A stretch of DNA of 64,000 bases from Methylotenera_A sp044228245 (GTDB lineage Bacteria; Pseudomonadota; Gammaproteobacteria; Burkholderiales; Methylophilaceae): the NCBI GenBank assembly GCA_044228245.1, contig JBGAVG010000002.1, positions 186,001-250,000 on the forward strand, in the 5' to 3' direction. Under the pieces are notes generated by a model. The model saw nothing but the letters and a program-made list of their open reading frames with translations. It was not told the DNA's origin and searched no databases. This document shows, one piece after another, positions 1 to 8,970 of the stretch (position 1 is the first letter of the stretch; the number at the start of each line of letters is the position of its first letter). Made by a program: the position numbers and the translations under genes.

Positions 1-453
1 ATGGCGATTAAAACCGTCAACTCACTTTCACATTACACTGACTGGACTGTAGGCCATGTACACTCGGGCGCATTGGGCTGGGTAGGTCTGGTTTCCATGG
101 GCGCACTTTACTATATGGTGCCTCGCCTGTTTGGTCAAAAACAAATGTACAGCGTTAAAGCAATCGAGTTGCATTTCTGGCTGGCGACTATCGGCATTGT
201 GCTGTATATCGCTGCGCTATGGATTTCTGGCGTGATGGAAGGCTTAATGTGGCGTTCTATTAATGCTGACGGCACGCTTACCTATACATTCGTAGAAAGC
301 GTTAAAGCCAAAACACCTTACTACATTATTCGTTTATTAGGTGGCGTACTCTATTTAAGCGGCATGACTATCATGTTGTGGAATGTCATTAAGACGGCAA
401 CCAGCGGTAAAGCTGCAGTTGTTGCTATCCCACCTGTTGCTGCTCACGTATAA
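1..453 (+). CDS. ccoN: cbb3-type cytochrome c oxidase subunit I CcoN, C-terminal part (truncated by window edge)
   Basis: This is the end of the catalytic subunit of the high-affinity cbb3 oxidase, which reduces O2 to water in the inner membrane under low oxygen. The fragment begins inside the gene, so its first ATG is not taken as the true start. Near residues 12-24 it shows the helix-X histidine pair (GHVHSGALGW), which in this family ligates the low-spin heme and heme b3. Several hydrophobic helices follow and the end is Ala/Val rich. The gene stops 11 bases before ccoO, and the order N-O-Q-P-G-H follows. Full CcoN is about 470-490 residues, so roughly two thirds lie outside the window. 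Confidence 0.95.
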   Translation: MAIKTVNSLSHYTDWTVGHVHSGALGWVGLVSMGALYYMVPRLFGQKQMYSVKAIELHFWLATIGIVLYIAALWISGVMEGLMWRSINADGTLTYTFVESVKAKTPYYIIRLLGGVLYLSGMTIMLWNVIKTATSGKAAVVAIPPVAAHV

Positions 454-464
454 GGAAAACCATT

Positions 465-1091
465 ATGTCAAATCACGATACAAAAAGTGGCTTCAGCCAC
501 GAAAAAATTGAAACCAATAACTTTCTGATGATTGTGCTAATTTTGGTGGTAGTGGCTTTTGGCGGACTGGTGGAGATTGTGCCACTGTTCTTTCAAAAGT
601 CCACAACAGAGCCGATTGCAGGCTTGAAGCCTTACACGCCTGTTCAGCTTGCTGGACGCGATATTTATCAGCGTGAAGGTTGCTACAACTGTCACTCACA
701 GATGATACGTCCGTTCCGCGCGGAAACCTTGCGTTATGGGCATTATTCGGTAGCTGGCGAGTCGGTATATGACCATCCGTTCCAGTGGGGCAGCAAACGT
801 ACCGGTCCAGACCTGGCACGCGTTGGTGGCCGTTACAGCGATGACTGGCATCGCATTCACTTAATTCAACCACGTGATTTAGTGCCAGAGTCCATTATGC
901 CGGCCTATCCTTGGTTAGAAAAAAATCTGGTCGATGCGGAAGCCATCCCAGCCCACATGAAAGCATTACGTGCGGTGGGAGTTCCTTACACTGATGCAGA
1001 TATTGCAGGCGCAGCGGAATCTGTTAAAGGCAAAACGGAGATGGATGCATTGATTGCCTACATGCAAGGCTTGGGCATTCACCTGAAATAG
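465..1091 (+). CDS. ccoO: cbb3 oxidase monoheme subunit CcoO
   Basis: CcoO is the membrane-anchored monoheme cytochrome c of the cbb3 oxidase and passes electrons from CcoP to the CcoN catalytic centre. The 208-residue product has one membrane anchor near residues 20-42. The heme c motif CYNCH is at about residues 73-77, followed by the family-typical SQMIRPFRAE. A good Shine-Dalgarno (AAGGAAA) precedes the ATG. It lies immediately downstream of ccoN in the same operon. Length and motif order are normal for the family. Confidence 0.97.
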   Translation: MSNHDTKSGFSHEKIETNNFLMIVLILVVVAFGGLVEIVPLFFQKSTTEPIAGLKPYTPVQLAGRDIYQREGCYNCHSQMIRPFRAETLRYGHYSVAGESVYDHPFQWGSKRTGPDLARVGGRYSDDWHRIHLIQPRDLVPESIMPAYPWLEKNLVDAEAIPAHMKALRAVGVPYTDADIAGAAESVKGKTEMDALIAYMQGLGIHLK

Positions 1092-1123
1092 CTTGATTAG
1101 TGCGACAGAATAGGAATAAGTGA

Positions 1124-1267
1124 ATGGATATGAATACACTCCGCATATTGGCTACCGTTGCCAGTTTTATAGTGTTCATTGGCATCATCGTGTGGGTCTG
1201 GCGGAATCGAAGTAAACCAGACTTCAAAGAGGCAGCGAACCTGCCCTTTACAGATGACCAAAGTTAA
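1124..1267 (+). CDS. ccoQ: cbb3 oxidase small subunit CcoQ/FixQ
   Basis: A 47-codon gene lies between ccoO and ccoP. It starts MDMNTLRILA and could also start at the second Met (1130). It has one membrane helix (residues about 6-25), then a basic, Trp-rich cytoplasmic part VWVWRNRSKPDF and the segment KEAANLPFTDD. This W-R-x-F-x-EAA-LPF-D pattern is characteristic of CcoQ, which stabilises the assembled cbb3 complex. The stop is 21 bases before ccoP. Operon position and the sequence pattern make the assignment firm despite the small size. Confidence 0.93.
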   Translation: MDMNTLRILATVASFIVFIGIIVWVWRNRSKPDFKEAANLPFTDDQS

Positions 1268-1288
1268 GAAGATTAAAGGAAAATTAAA

Positions 1289-2191
1289 ATGAGTGACTTT
1301 ACAAGTAATTTTTGGCCAATGTTTATCATAATCATCGCCGTAGGTGGTATTTTAGGTTGTGGATTGTTACTGTGGCTTACCAGCAAAATCAAGGTAGCAA
1401 GCACCGGCGGAGACAATACCAGCGGACATGTCTGGGATGAAAATATTCGCGAGATGAATAATCCGCTGCCACGCTGGTGGGTATGGATGTTTATTCTTAC
1501 CATTGTTTTTTCGCTGATTTACTTGGCGTTATATCCGGGTGCAGGTAGTTATGCAGGTAAGCTGGGCTGGAGTTCTGCTGGTCAATATGAGCAAGAGGTG
1601 GCGACTGCGAACAAGGCATTAGAGCCGCTTTACGCAAAATTCGTTGCGATGAAAACTGAAGACCTGGCGAAAAACCCTGAGGCCAGAGCCATTGGCGAGC
1701 GCCTGTTCATGAACAACTGTGCGCAATGCCATGGCTCCGATGCAAAAGGTAGCCGCGGCTTTCCAAACTTAACAGATAGCGATTGGCTGTTTGGCGGTAG
1801 CCCAGAAAAAATTCATGAAACTATCGCAGGTGGCCGTATGGGTATGATGCCACCGATGGGGGCAGCATTGGGTACAGAAGAAGATGTGAAAAATGTGGCC
1901 AACTACGTGCTTAGCCTTTCCGGCAGTTCTCACGATGCAGCGCGCGCCGGATTGGGTAAGGAGAAGTTTGCCGTATGTGCAGCCTGTCATGGCGCGGATG
2001 GCAAAGGAAACCAGGATATCGGCGCACCTAACTTAAGCGACAAGATCTGGTTACATGGCGCAGGCGAAGCCGCTATCATTAAGCGTATCAACGAAGGTAA
2101 GACTAATCAAATGCCTGCCTGGGAAGAGAAATTTACCCCTGCACAGTTACAGGTATTGGCGGCCTATGTATGGGGCTTGTCAAACAAATAG
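1289..2191 (+). CDS. ccoP: cbb3 oxidase diheme subunit CcoP
   Basis: CcoP is the diheme cytochrome c subunit that accepts electrons from soluble cytochromes and passes them to CcoO. The 300-residue product has two N-terminal membrane helices (about residues 8-30 and 60-80), the FixP_N region, and two heme-binding motifs, CAQCH near 144-148 and CAACH near 230-234. Methionine-containing segments for axial ligands follow each. A Shine-Dalgarno (AAAGGAAAA) precedes the ATG. Length and domain order are normal. Confidence 0.97.
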   Translation: MSDFTSNFWPMFIIIIAVGGILGCGLLLWLTSKIKVASTGGDNTSGHVWDENIREMNNPLPRWWVWMFILTIVFSLIYLALYPGAGSYAGKLGWSSAGQYEQEVATANKALEPLYAKFVAMKTEDLAKNPEARAIGERLFMNNCAQCHGSDAKGSRGFPNLTDSDWLFGGSPEKIHETIAGGRMGMMPPMGAALGTEEDVKNVANYVLSLSGSSHDAARAGLGKEKFAVCAACHGADGKGNQDIGAPNLSDKIWLHGAGEAAIIKRINEGKTNQMPAWEEKFTPAQLQVLAAYVWGLSNK

Positions 2192-2265
2192 CTTCGTTGT
2201 GTGGTGTTGTTAGCAAGTAAATTTAGCAAGTCCTGAGTAATAGTTGGTTTTAGAAAGTTGGATGG

Positions 2266-3735
2266 ATGAACGAAGTACCTGCCGCTAAGACAGCGGAAAA
2301 AACGACATCAACAAATGAAGTCGTCATTTCGCTGTACAAGGCACAAGATAAAGTCTATCCACGCAGTGTTTCGGGGTTCTTTACCAAATGGCGCTGGGTC
2401 ATCATATGGCTGACCCAGCTTTTTTTTTACGGCATGCCATGGGTACAGTGGGGTCAACGCCAGGCGCTGCTGTTTGATCTGGAAGCCAGACGTTTTTATA
2501 TCTTTAATCTGGTCTTGTATCCGCAAGATCTGATCTACCTGACCGCAATTCTCATTATCTCCGCGCTGTCACTTTTCCTGTTTACTGCGGTCGCGGGGCG
2601 CTTATGGTGCGGCTATGCCTGCCCGCAAACCGTTTATACAGAAATATTCCTCTGGATAGAAAGAAAAATCGAGGGGGATCGCGCTGCCCGTATGAAGCTA
2701 GATGCAGCAGCAATGTCAGGCAAAAAGCTATACAAAAAAGCCTGCAAACAATTTGTGTGGATTCTTTTTGCACTATGGACCGGATTTACCTTTGTAGGCT
2801 TCTTTACGCCGATACGTGAGCTTGGCCAGGCAGTGCTGAGTGTTAACCTGGGTCCATGGGAAACATTCTGGGTGTTCTTTTACGGCTTTGCCACTTACGG
2901 CAATGCGGGCTTTTTGCGTGAGCAAGTGTGCAAATACATGTGTCCATACGCACGCTTTCAAAGTGCGATGTTCGATGATGACACTTTAATCGTGACTTAT
3001 GATGAAGCGCGTGGCGAGCCGCGCGGTGGCAGATCGCGCAAGGCTGATAGCAAGAGCCTGCAGTTAGGCTCCTGTATCGATTGTAATCTGTGTGTACAGG
3101 TTTGCCCAACTGGTATCGATATTCGCAAAGGCTTGCAATATGAGTGCATCGGTTGCGGGGCATGCGCCGATGTATGCGACACGGTCATGGATAAGATGGA
3201 GTATCCGCGTGGCTTGATTAAATATTCTACGCAAAATGCACTCACGCATCACTGGACACGCAAGCAAATGTTGCAACGTATTATGCGGCCGCGCGTTCTG
3301 ATTTACAGCGCCATTCTTGGCCTGCTGGTTGTCGGCTTGCTGATGAGCTTGTGGCTCAGGACATCTTTCAGGGTGGATGTGGTTCGCGATCGCGGTGTGA
3401 TGGCGCGCATGACCGACGATGGGAAATTAGAAAATGTGTATCGCCTGCAGATTATGAATGGGACAGAAGCCACCCAGCACTATAGACTTGCAGCGACCGG
3501 CCTTAAAGACCTGGAAATAGTGACGGAAGATAGAAGTAGTGAAAAAGATACAAAAAATGAAGCATACAGTAAAACCATTACGGTTAAACCTGCAGACTTG
3601 CGCTGGGTTGTCGTGAGCTTAAAAATACCTGACGGTTCGGCAGAATCTGGCTCACATAAAATTCAGTTTGAGGTTGAGTCGGTTGATTCTAAAGAGGTCG
3701 TGACTGAAAAATCAGTTTTCTTAGTGCCTAGATAA
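2266..3735 (+). CDS. ccoG: cbb3 oxidase maturation protein CcoG (polyferredoxin, Cu reductase)
   Basis: CcoG (FixG, RdxA) is a membrane polyferredoxin needed for copper delivery to cbb3 oxidase; family members reduce Cu(II). The 489-residue protein has membrane segments in its first 220 residues, a CGYACPQ motif near residue 115, and two 4Fe-4S clusters in the middle (CIDCNLCVQVCP near 270, then CIGCGACADVC near 294). Another helix and the C-terminal immunoglobulin-like FixG domain follow. The gene follows ccoP by 74 bases, presumably in the same operon. The length is usual for the family. Confidence 0.96.
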   Translation: MNEVPAAKTAEKTTSTNEVVISLYKAQDKVYPRSVSGFFTKWRWVIIWLTQLFFYGMPWVQWGQRQALLFDLEARRFYIFNLVLYPQDLIYLTAILIISALSLFLFTAVAGRLWCGYACPQTVYTEIFLWIERKIEGDRAARMKLDAAAMSGKKLYKKACKQFVWILFALWTGFTFVGFFTPIRELGQAVLSVNLGPWETFWVFFYGFATYGNAGFLREQVCKYMCPYARFQSAMFDDDTLIVTYDEARGEPRGGRSRKADSKSLQLGSCIDCNLCVQVCPTGIDIRKGLQYECIGCGACADVCDTVMDKMEYPRGLIKYSTQNALTHHWTRKQMLQRIMRPRVLIYSAILGLLVVGLLMSLWLRTSFRVDVVRDRGVMARMTDDGKLENVYRLQIMNGTEATQHYRLAATGLKDLEIVTEDRSSEKDTKNEAYSKTITVKPADLRWVVVSLKIPDGSAESGSHKIQFEVESVDSKEVVTEKSVFLVPR

Positions 3736-3774
3736 GATTAGCCAGGGCCTAAAAACTAAATTAAGGATCATCCA

Positions 3775-4044
3775 ATGAACGAAAAAGATACAAAATCCTG
3801 GTGGCAATATGGCTATGTCTGGCTTATTATCTCCGGCCCGCTATTGGTCATCATTGCGGGTTTTATTACCTTATACCTTGCAATAAGGACCCCGGATCCA
3901 GTGATAGACGATTATTACCGCAAAGGCATGGAGATTAATAAAACACTTAATGCCGAACGTGATGGACTTGCTCCTGCAATGCAAGCGCGTAACCATGCTG
4001 CCACCGGGCTTAAGCCAAGCCAGGAAAAGTCTATACAGCCTTGA
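3775..4044 (+). CDS. ccoH: FixH/CcoH-like small membrane protein
   Basis: This 89-residue protein has one N-terminal helix (about residues 12-34) and then the conserved stretch DPVIDDYYRKGMEINK, which marks the FixH family in Betaproteobacteria. CcoH interacts with CcoN and stabilises the oxidase during assembly. It is the short beta-proteobacterial form; classical rhizobial FixH is longer and has a periplasmic domain. It follows ccoG by 39 bases. No ccoI or ccoS gene follows it. The identification rests on the motif and the operon position. Confidence 0.85.
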   Translation: MNEKDTKSWWQYGYVWLIISGPLLVIIAGFITLYLAIRTPDPVIDDYYRKGMEINKTLNAERDGLAPAMQARNHAATGLKPSQEKSIQP

Positions 4045-4048
4045 GGCC

Positions 4049-5227
4049 ATGACGATGAATGCTGATGTGGCAGTTATTGGCGCCGGCCCAGCAGGCCTAT
4101 GTTTGGCTAAGGCACTTGCCGAAACAGGCTTGCGCGTTATAGTGCTTGAGCGACAAGCTGAAACTGCGTTGGCTTCCCCAGCTTTTGACGGCCGCGAGAT
4201 AGCACTTACCCATCATTCGGCAAAGCTCATGCAGGAATTAGGCTTATGGGAACGCATCGATCCGCAAGCGATTTCACCGCTGCGGGATGCACGGGTGTTC
4301 AATGGCTCATCCCTTTTCTCGTTAAATATTGGTCATCGCGATACAAAGCAAAGCGAACTGGGTTATCTAATTTCAAACCACCTCATTCGCAAAGCGGCTT
4401 ACGATGCAGCGAAATCATCGCCAGCCATCACACTTAAAACTGGGGCGCAAGTAAAAAGCTTCCAGACTAAAATAGATTGTGTGCAAATAACGCTTGCTGA
4501 TGATGAGATTGTTGAGGCCAGCCTATTAATAGGCGCAGACAGTCGATTCTCTGAAACACGCCGTGCTATGGGCATTGCCGCAGATATGCATGATTTTGGC
4601 AAGACGATGATGGTTTGCGTGATGGGACATGCAGTACCCCATGAACATGCTGCATGGGAATGGTTTGATTACGGACAAACTTTAGCGTTATTACCAATGA
4701 ACGGCTCACGCTCATCAGTGGTCATTACGCTGCCGCCAAAAGAAATCGATAACTTGCTGAAGATGCAGGAGGATGATTTTAACCGAGAGGTTTCTGCGCG
4801 TTTCAAGCACAGGCTTGGGGCGATGCGTCTGGTTTCAACACGTCATGCTTACCCGTTAGTCACAGTATATGCAAAACGTCTGGTAGGGCAGAGGTTTGCT
4901 TTAGTGGGTGATGCTGCTGTAGGCATGCATCCAGTGACTGCACATGGTTTTAACTTTGGTTTAAAAGGCATTGCAACCTTATCTGCCGAAATCAAGGCGG
5001 CCTTAGCATCAGGTAAAGATATTGCATCAAACAGTCTTCTTTTGCGCTATGAGCAAGCGCATCGGCGTGACACACGCCCGTTATTTCTTGCTACGCATGC
5101 CATCGCAAAACTTTACGCAAGCGACAGTCCGCCAGCGCGATTGCTGCGTGCAGGCGCTATAAGAATAGGCAGCCGTATCACGCCATTCAAGCGTGCAGTA
5201 GCAGGGTTTCTAGCCGACGCACGCTAA
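4049..5227 (+). CDS. FAD-dependent ubiquinone biosynthesis hydroxylase, UbiH/UbiM family
   Basis: This is a flavin monooxygenase of the UbiH/UbiF/VisC/Coq6 family, which hydroxylates the aromatic ring of ubiquinone precursors. It has the N-terminal Rossmann motif GAGPAGLC, the middle FDGREIALTHHSAKL segment and the C-terminal FAD ribityl site GDAAVGMHPVTAHGFN. The MHPVTAHGFNFGLKG wording resembles UbiM, the broad-specificity member, more than UbiH (LHPIAGQG); that subassignment is from memory. The open frame extends upstream into ccoH, but ATG 4049 (or 4055), five bases after the ccoH stop, gives the normal length of about 392 residues. The close spacing suggests cotranscription with the oxidase. 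Confidence 0.85.
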   Translation: MTMNADVAVIGAGPAGLCLAKALAETGLRVIVLERQAETALASPAFDGREIALTHHSAKLMQELGLWERIDPQAISPLRDARVFNGSSLFSLNIGHRDTKQSELGYLISNHLIRKAAYDAAKSSPAITLKTGAQVKSFQTKIDCVQITLADDEIVEASLLIGADSRFSETRRAMGIAADMHDFGKTMMVCVMGHAVPHEHAAWEWFDYGQTLALLPMNGSRSSVVITLPPKEIDNLLKMQEDDFNREVSARFKHRLGAMRLVSTRHAYPLVTVYAKRLVGQRFALVGDAAVGMHPVTAHGFNFGLKGIATLSAEIKAALASGKDIASNSLLLRYEQAHRRDTRPLFLATHAIAKLYASDSPPARLLRAGAIRIGSRITPFKRAVAGFLADAR

Positions 5228-5297
5228 CGCTTTATTATTTGGCTTTTTTATTTCACCCAAGCTGTAACCGGGTTCTTATCGTGTTACTCTTTACAAT

Positions 5298-6302
5298 ATG
5301 ATACTGTGGCTAGAGCTTCTGCTATGCCTTGCCGTCATTGGCTATGCAGGTTATTTTCTCTCCCGCTATGGCGACATCATTGCCGAGAAGACCGGCATGT
5401 CCGCCTCCTGGGTAGGTCTTATCCTGCTGGCGACAGCAACCTCTTTGCCGGAATTGGTCACTGGCATTTCCGCCGTCACGGCGGCCAGCACACCAAATAT
5501 CGCCGTTGGCGATGTACTGGGCAGTACTGTTTTTAATCTAGCCATTCTTGTCATTTTGGATGTCCTCTATCAGCGAGAAACCCTGTATAGCCGTGCCGCT
5601 CAGGGGCATATTTTATCTGCTGCATTAGGGGCGTTACTGATTGCCTTTGCAGGGTTCAGTTTGCTGCTCGATCATGCGGGGATGAGTCCAGCGCTGGGTC
5701 ATGTAGGGCTATATACGCCACTGATTATGCTGGTTTATATCGCCGCGATGCGATCTATACATCGTTATGAGCAACGCACCTTAGATACGTATACTGAAGC
5801 ATCCGCAGAGCGCTACCCGCAAGTCACGCTGCGTCAAGCGTTCACTGGTTACGCACTGGCGGCAACGGCGGTGATAGCAGCAGGTTCATGGCTGCCTTTT
5901 GTTGCCAAAGACATCTCCGAATTGATGGGCTGGGGGCAAAGCTTCGTCGGCACCTTGTTGGTGGCTGCAGTCACTTCTGCGCCAGAAGTCGCAGTTACCA
6001 TTTCAGCGCTACGCATCGGTGCGCTGGATATGGCGATTGCTAATCTGCTGGGCAGCAACTTGTTTGATATCCTTATTCTGGCCGTGGATGATTTGTTTTA
6101 TACCAAAGCCCCCTTGCTTGCCAGTGTAGATAGCAGCCATGCGCTTACAGCCTTTACTGCCATCATGATGAGTGCACTGGTGACGGTAGGCTTTATTTTC
6201 CGACCACAGCGGCGTGCTGTGTTAAAGCTCACCTGGATCAGTCTGGGTTTATTCCTGCTGTATATCCTTAACTCATGGGTACACTTCCAACATGGGTCAT
6301 GA
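5298..6302 (+). CDS. Calcium/sodium antiporter, CaCA family (YrbG-like)
   Basis: This 334-residue membrane protein is a Ca2+/Na+ exchanger. It carries the two alpha-repeats of the family, ATATSLPELVTG followed by GDVLGSTVFN in the first half and AAVTSAPEVAVT followed by ANLLGSNLFD in the second. The acidic residues in the two P-E motifs are the ion-binding sites. About ten hydrophobic segments are visible. Its stop overlaps the start of the downstream P-type ATPase by 11 bases, suggesting coupled expression and a joint role in cation homeostasis. Confidence 0.9.
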   Translation: MILWLELLLCLAVIGYAGYFLSRYGDIIAEKTGMSASWVGLILLATATSLPELVTGISAVTAASTPNIAVGDVLGSTVFNLAILVILDVLYQRETLYSRAAQGHILSAALGALLIAFAGFSLLLDHAGMSPALGHVGLYTPLIMLVYIAAMRSIHRYEQRTLDTYTEASAERYPQVTLRQAFTGYALAATAVIAAGSWLPFVAKDISELMGWGQSFVGTLLVAAVTSAPEVAVTISALRIGALDMAIANLLGSNLFDILILAVDDLFYTKAPLLASVDSSHALTAFTAIMMSALVTVGFIFRPQRRAVLKLTWISLGLFLLYILNSWVHFQHGS

Positions 6303-8970
6303 AAAGCATCATTGGCACACGCTGTCAGCAGATGAAGCCGCACATCGGCTTGAAACCAGCCACCAGACTGGCTTAAGCGCAGCCGAAGCAGCCGAACGGA
6401 TGGCACGCCACGGACCAAATGCACTGCATGAAAAAAGCGGCCGCTCGTCCTGGCGCATGCTGCTCGACCAGTTCACCGATTTCATGATTATTATTTTGAT
6501 AGGAGCGGCCGTTATTTCTGGCATCGTTGGCGATGTGCAGGACACCATCGCCATCATCGTGATCGTCATCCTTAACGCGGTGATTGGGTTCATCCAGGAA
6601 TATCGAGCGGAACGTGCAATGGCTGCGCTGAAACGTATGTCCGAAGCCAGTGCGCAAGTACTGCGAGATGGTCAGGTGGAAACTGTCAATGCCTCTGATC
6701 TGGTGCCGGGAGATGTCGTGTTGCTGGAAGCAGGCAACGTGGTGCCGGCTGATTTTCGGCTCTTTGAAGCCGCGCAGCTCAGGATAGACGAATCAGCACT
6801 CACTGGTGAATCTGTCGCCGTGGAGAAACAAATCCATCCTCTATCGGTCATTGACGTACCTTTAGGCGACAAAACCTGTCTGGCATATAAAGGCACCATT
6901 GTCACCTATGGGCGCGGGCGCGGATTGGTGGTGGCCACCGGCATGCACAGCGAACTGGGCAAGATTGCTGCATTACTCAGTGAAGACGACGAAACCAAAA
7001 CCCCGCTGCAAAAACGCCTGAAGGCTTTCGGCCAGCGGCTGGCGCTGGCCGCGCTGGCCATTTGCCTATTGGTTTTTGTTATCGGCATTTTGCGAGGTGA
7101 GCCGCTGCTACTCATGTTCATGACTGCGGTGAGCTTGGCGGTGGCAGCCATACCAGAAGCACTGCCTGCCGTCGTCACAATTTCGCTAGCCTTGGGCGCA
7201 CACAAAATGGTCAAGCAGCATGCTTTAATTCGCCGCTTGCCCGCAGTAGAAACGCTGGGATCAGTGACTTTTATCTGCTCTGATAAAACTGGCACACTCA
7301 CGCAGAACAAAATGCACGTAACAGCCATGTATGCCGATGGTGAACTTTGTAAAACATGGCAGGATGAAAAAAAGACAGAACCTTGGCATACCTTGTTCCA
7401 CGCGCTGGCATTGAGTAACGATGCGCATTTTGATCGTCACGGCAAAATACATGGGGAGCCGACCGAAGCAGCCTTGCTGCGTGCTGCACAAGAGGAAGGC
7501 TGGAACAAAGCCGCGCTGGAGAGCGAGATGCCGAGGCTGAAAGAACTGCCTTTCGATTCCGAACGCAAGCGCATGACCACGTTCCACAGAACGGTGGAGG
7601 GCGTCATCGCTTACACCAAAGGCTCGCCGGAGTCGCTGGTGCCGCAATGCACCCGCATCCTGACCTCGATCGGCGAACAAGAGGCAATAGACCAAGCGGC
7701 ATTGTTGCAACAAGCTGAAGCGATGGCTGCTAATGGACTGCGTGTGCTGGCTATTGCCTGCCGCAGCTGGACTGCATTGCCAGATAGTGAACAGCCTGAT
7801 GAATTGGAACGTAATCTGGTATTTCTTGGGCTAATCGGCCTGATTGACCCGCCACGACATGAAGCCAAAGAAGCCGTTTCGTTATGCAAATCGGCCGGCA
7901 TTACGCCGGTGATGATTACCGGCGATCATCCCGCCACTGCCCGCGCCATCGCCCACGAGCTCGGCATCCTTGATGACAGTACTGGCCGGGTGATGATTGG
8001 CGCCGAATTGGCACGGCTGGATCAACAGGCATTCGAAATGGAAGTCGAACAAGTACGGGTTTATGCGCGTGTTGATCCTATCCAAAAAATCAAAATCGTC
8101 CAGGCTTTGCAGGACAAGGGTGAAGTAGTGGCAATGACCGGCGACGGTGTCAACGATGCGCCAGCCCTTAAAGCCGCAGATATTGGCGTGGCGATGGGCA
8201 AAGGGGGCACTGACGTAGCGCGGGAAGCGGCGCATATGGTGCTGCTGGATGACAACTTCGCCACCATTGTGCACGCAGTCAGTCAGGGCCGGCGAATTTT
8301 CGATAACATCCGAAAATTCATTAAATACACCATGACCAGCAATGCCGGAGAAATATGGACTATTCTCCTGGCACCGTTTCTGGGTTTGCCTATTCCGTTA
8401 TTACCCATTCACATCCTGTGGATCAATCTGGTGACTGACGGACTGCCCGGCTTGGCGCTGACGGCAGAGCCTGCCGAGCGCGGCAACATGAGCCGTCCGC
8501 CTCGCCCAATACACGAAAGCATCTTTGCGCACGGCATGTGGCAGCACATGGTCTGGGTCGGCTTGCTGATGGGCGGCGTAAGCTTGCTGACTCAGGCCTG
8601 GGCGCTGTATGGCGGAGCTGCTAATGTCGATTCCAGCCATTGGCAGACGATGGTGTTCACCGTTCTCACCCTTTCCCAGTTAGGGCATGTGCTCGCCATT
8701 CGAACTGAAAAAGATTCGTTATTTAGCGTTGGAATATTTTCTAATCCAATGCTTTTGTTCGCTGTGCTACTCACATTCATGCTGCAAATGGCAACCATTT
8801 ACGTGCCGGCATTTAACCCCATCTTCAAAACAGAACCACTGAGCATGAGCGAGCTTGCGCTGTGTCTTGCCTTATCAAGCGTTGTATTCATTGCAGTCGA
8901 ATTCGAAAAATGGCTGATACGGCGCGGATGGTTATATCGGAGTGAAAAAGCTGTTAGGGTTATGGGCTAA
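6292..8970 (+). CDS. P-type cation-translocating ATPase, Ca2+-ATPase-like (P2)
   Basis: This 892-residue P-type ATPase starts with the cation-ATPase N-terminal domain. It has the actuator TGES loop, the PEALP motif in membrane helix 4, the phosphorylation site DKTGTLT at about residue 331, the KGSPE nucleotide-binding segment, the hinge GDGVNDAPALK, and a C-terminal ATPase domain of six helices. The PEALP form and overall order fit type II (Ca2+, Mn2+ or related) pumps. There is no CPC motif, so it is not the copper pump CcoI. Its start overlaps the exchanger gene. Its stop overlaps the convergent radical SAM gene by 11 bases. Confidence 0.9.
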   Translation: MGHEKHHWHTLSADEAAHRLETSHQTGLSAAEAAERMARHGPNALHEKSGRSSWRMLLDQFTDFMIIILIGAAVISGIVGDVQDTIAIIVIVILNAVIGFIQEYRAERAMAALKRMSEASAQVLRDGQVETVNASDLVPGDVVLLEAGNVVPADFRLFEAAQLRIDESALTGESVAVEKQIHPLSVIDVPLGDKTCLAYKGTIVTYGRGRGLVVATGMHSELGKIAALLSEDDETKTPLQKRLKAFGQRLALAALAICLLVFVIGILRGEPLLLMFMTAVSLAVAAIPEALPAVVTISLALGAHKMVKQHALIRRLPAVETLGSVTFICSDKTGTLTQNKMHVTAMYADGELCKTWQDEKKTEPWHTLFHALALSNDAHFDRHGKIHGEPTEAALLRAAQEEGWNKAALESEMPRLKELPFDSERKRMTTFHRTVEGVIAYTKGSPESLVPQCTRILTSIGEQEAIDQAALLQQAEAMAANGLRVLAIACRSWTALPDSEQPDELERNLVFLGLIGLIDPPRHEAKEAVSLCKSAGITPVMITGDHPATARAIAHELGILDDSTGRVMIGAELARLDQQAFEMEVEQVRVYARVDPIQKIKIVQALQDKGEVVAMTGDGVNDAPALKAADIGVAMGKGGTDVAREAAHMVLLDDNFATIVHAVSQGRRIFDNIRKFIKYTMTSNAGEIWTILLAPFLGLPIPLLPIHILWINLVTDGLPGLALTAEPAERGNMSRPPRPIHESIFAHGMWQHMVWVGLLMGGVSLLTQAWALYGGAANVDSSHWQTMVFTVLTLSQLGHVLAIRTEKDSLFSVGIFSNPMLLFAVLLTFMLQMATIYVPAFNPIFKTEPLSMSELALCLALSSVVFIAVEFEKWLIRRGWLYRSEKAVRVMG

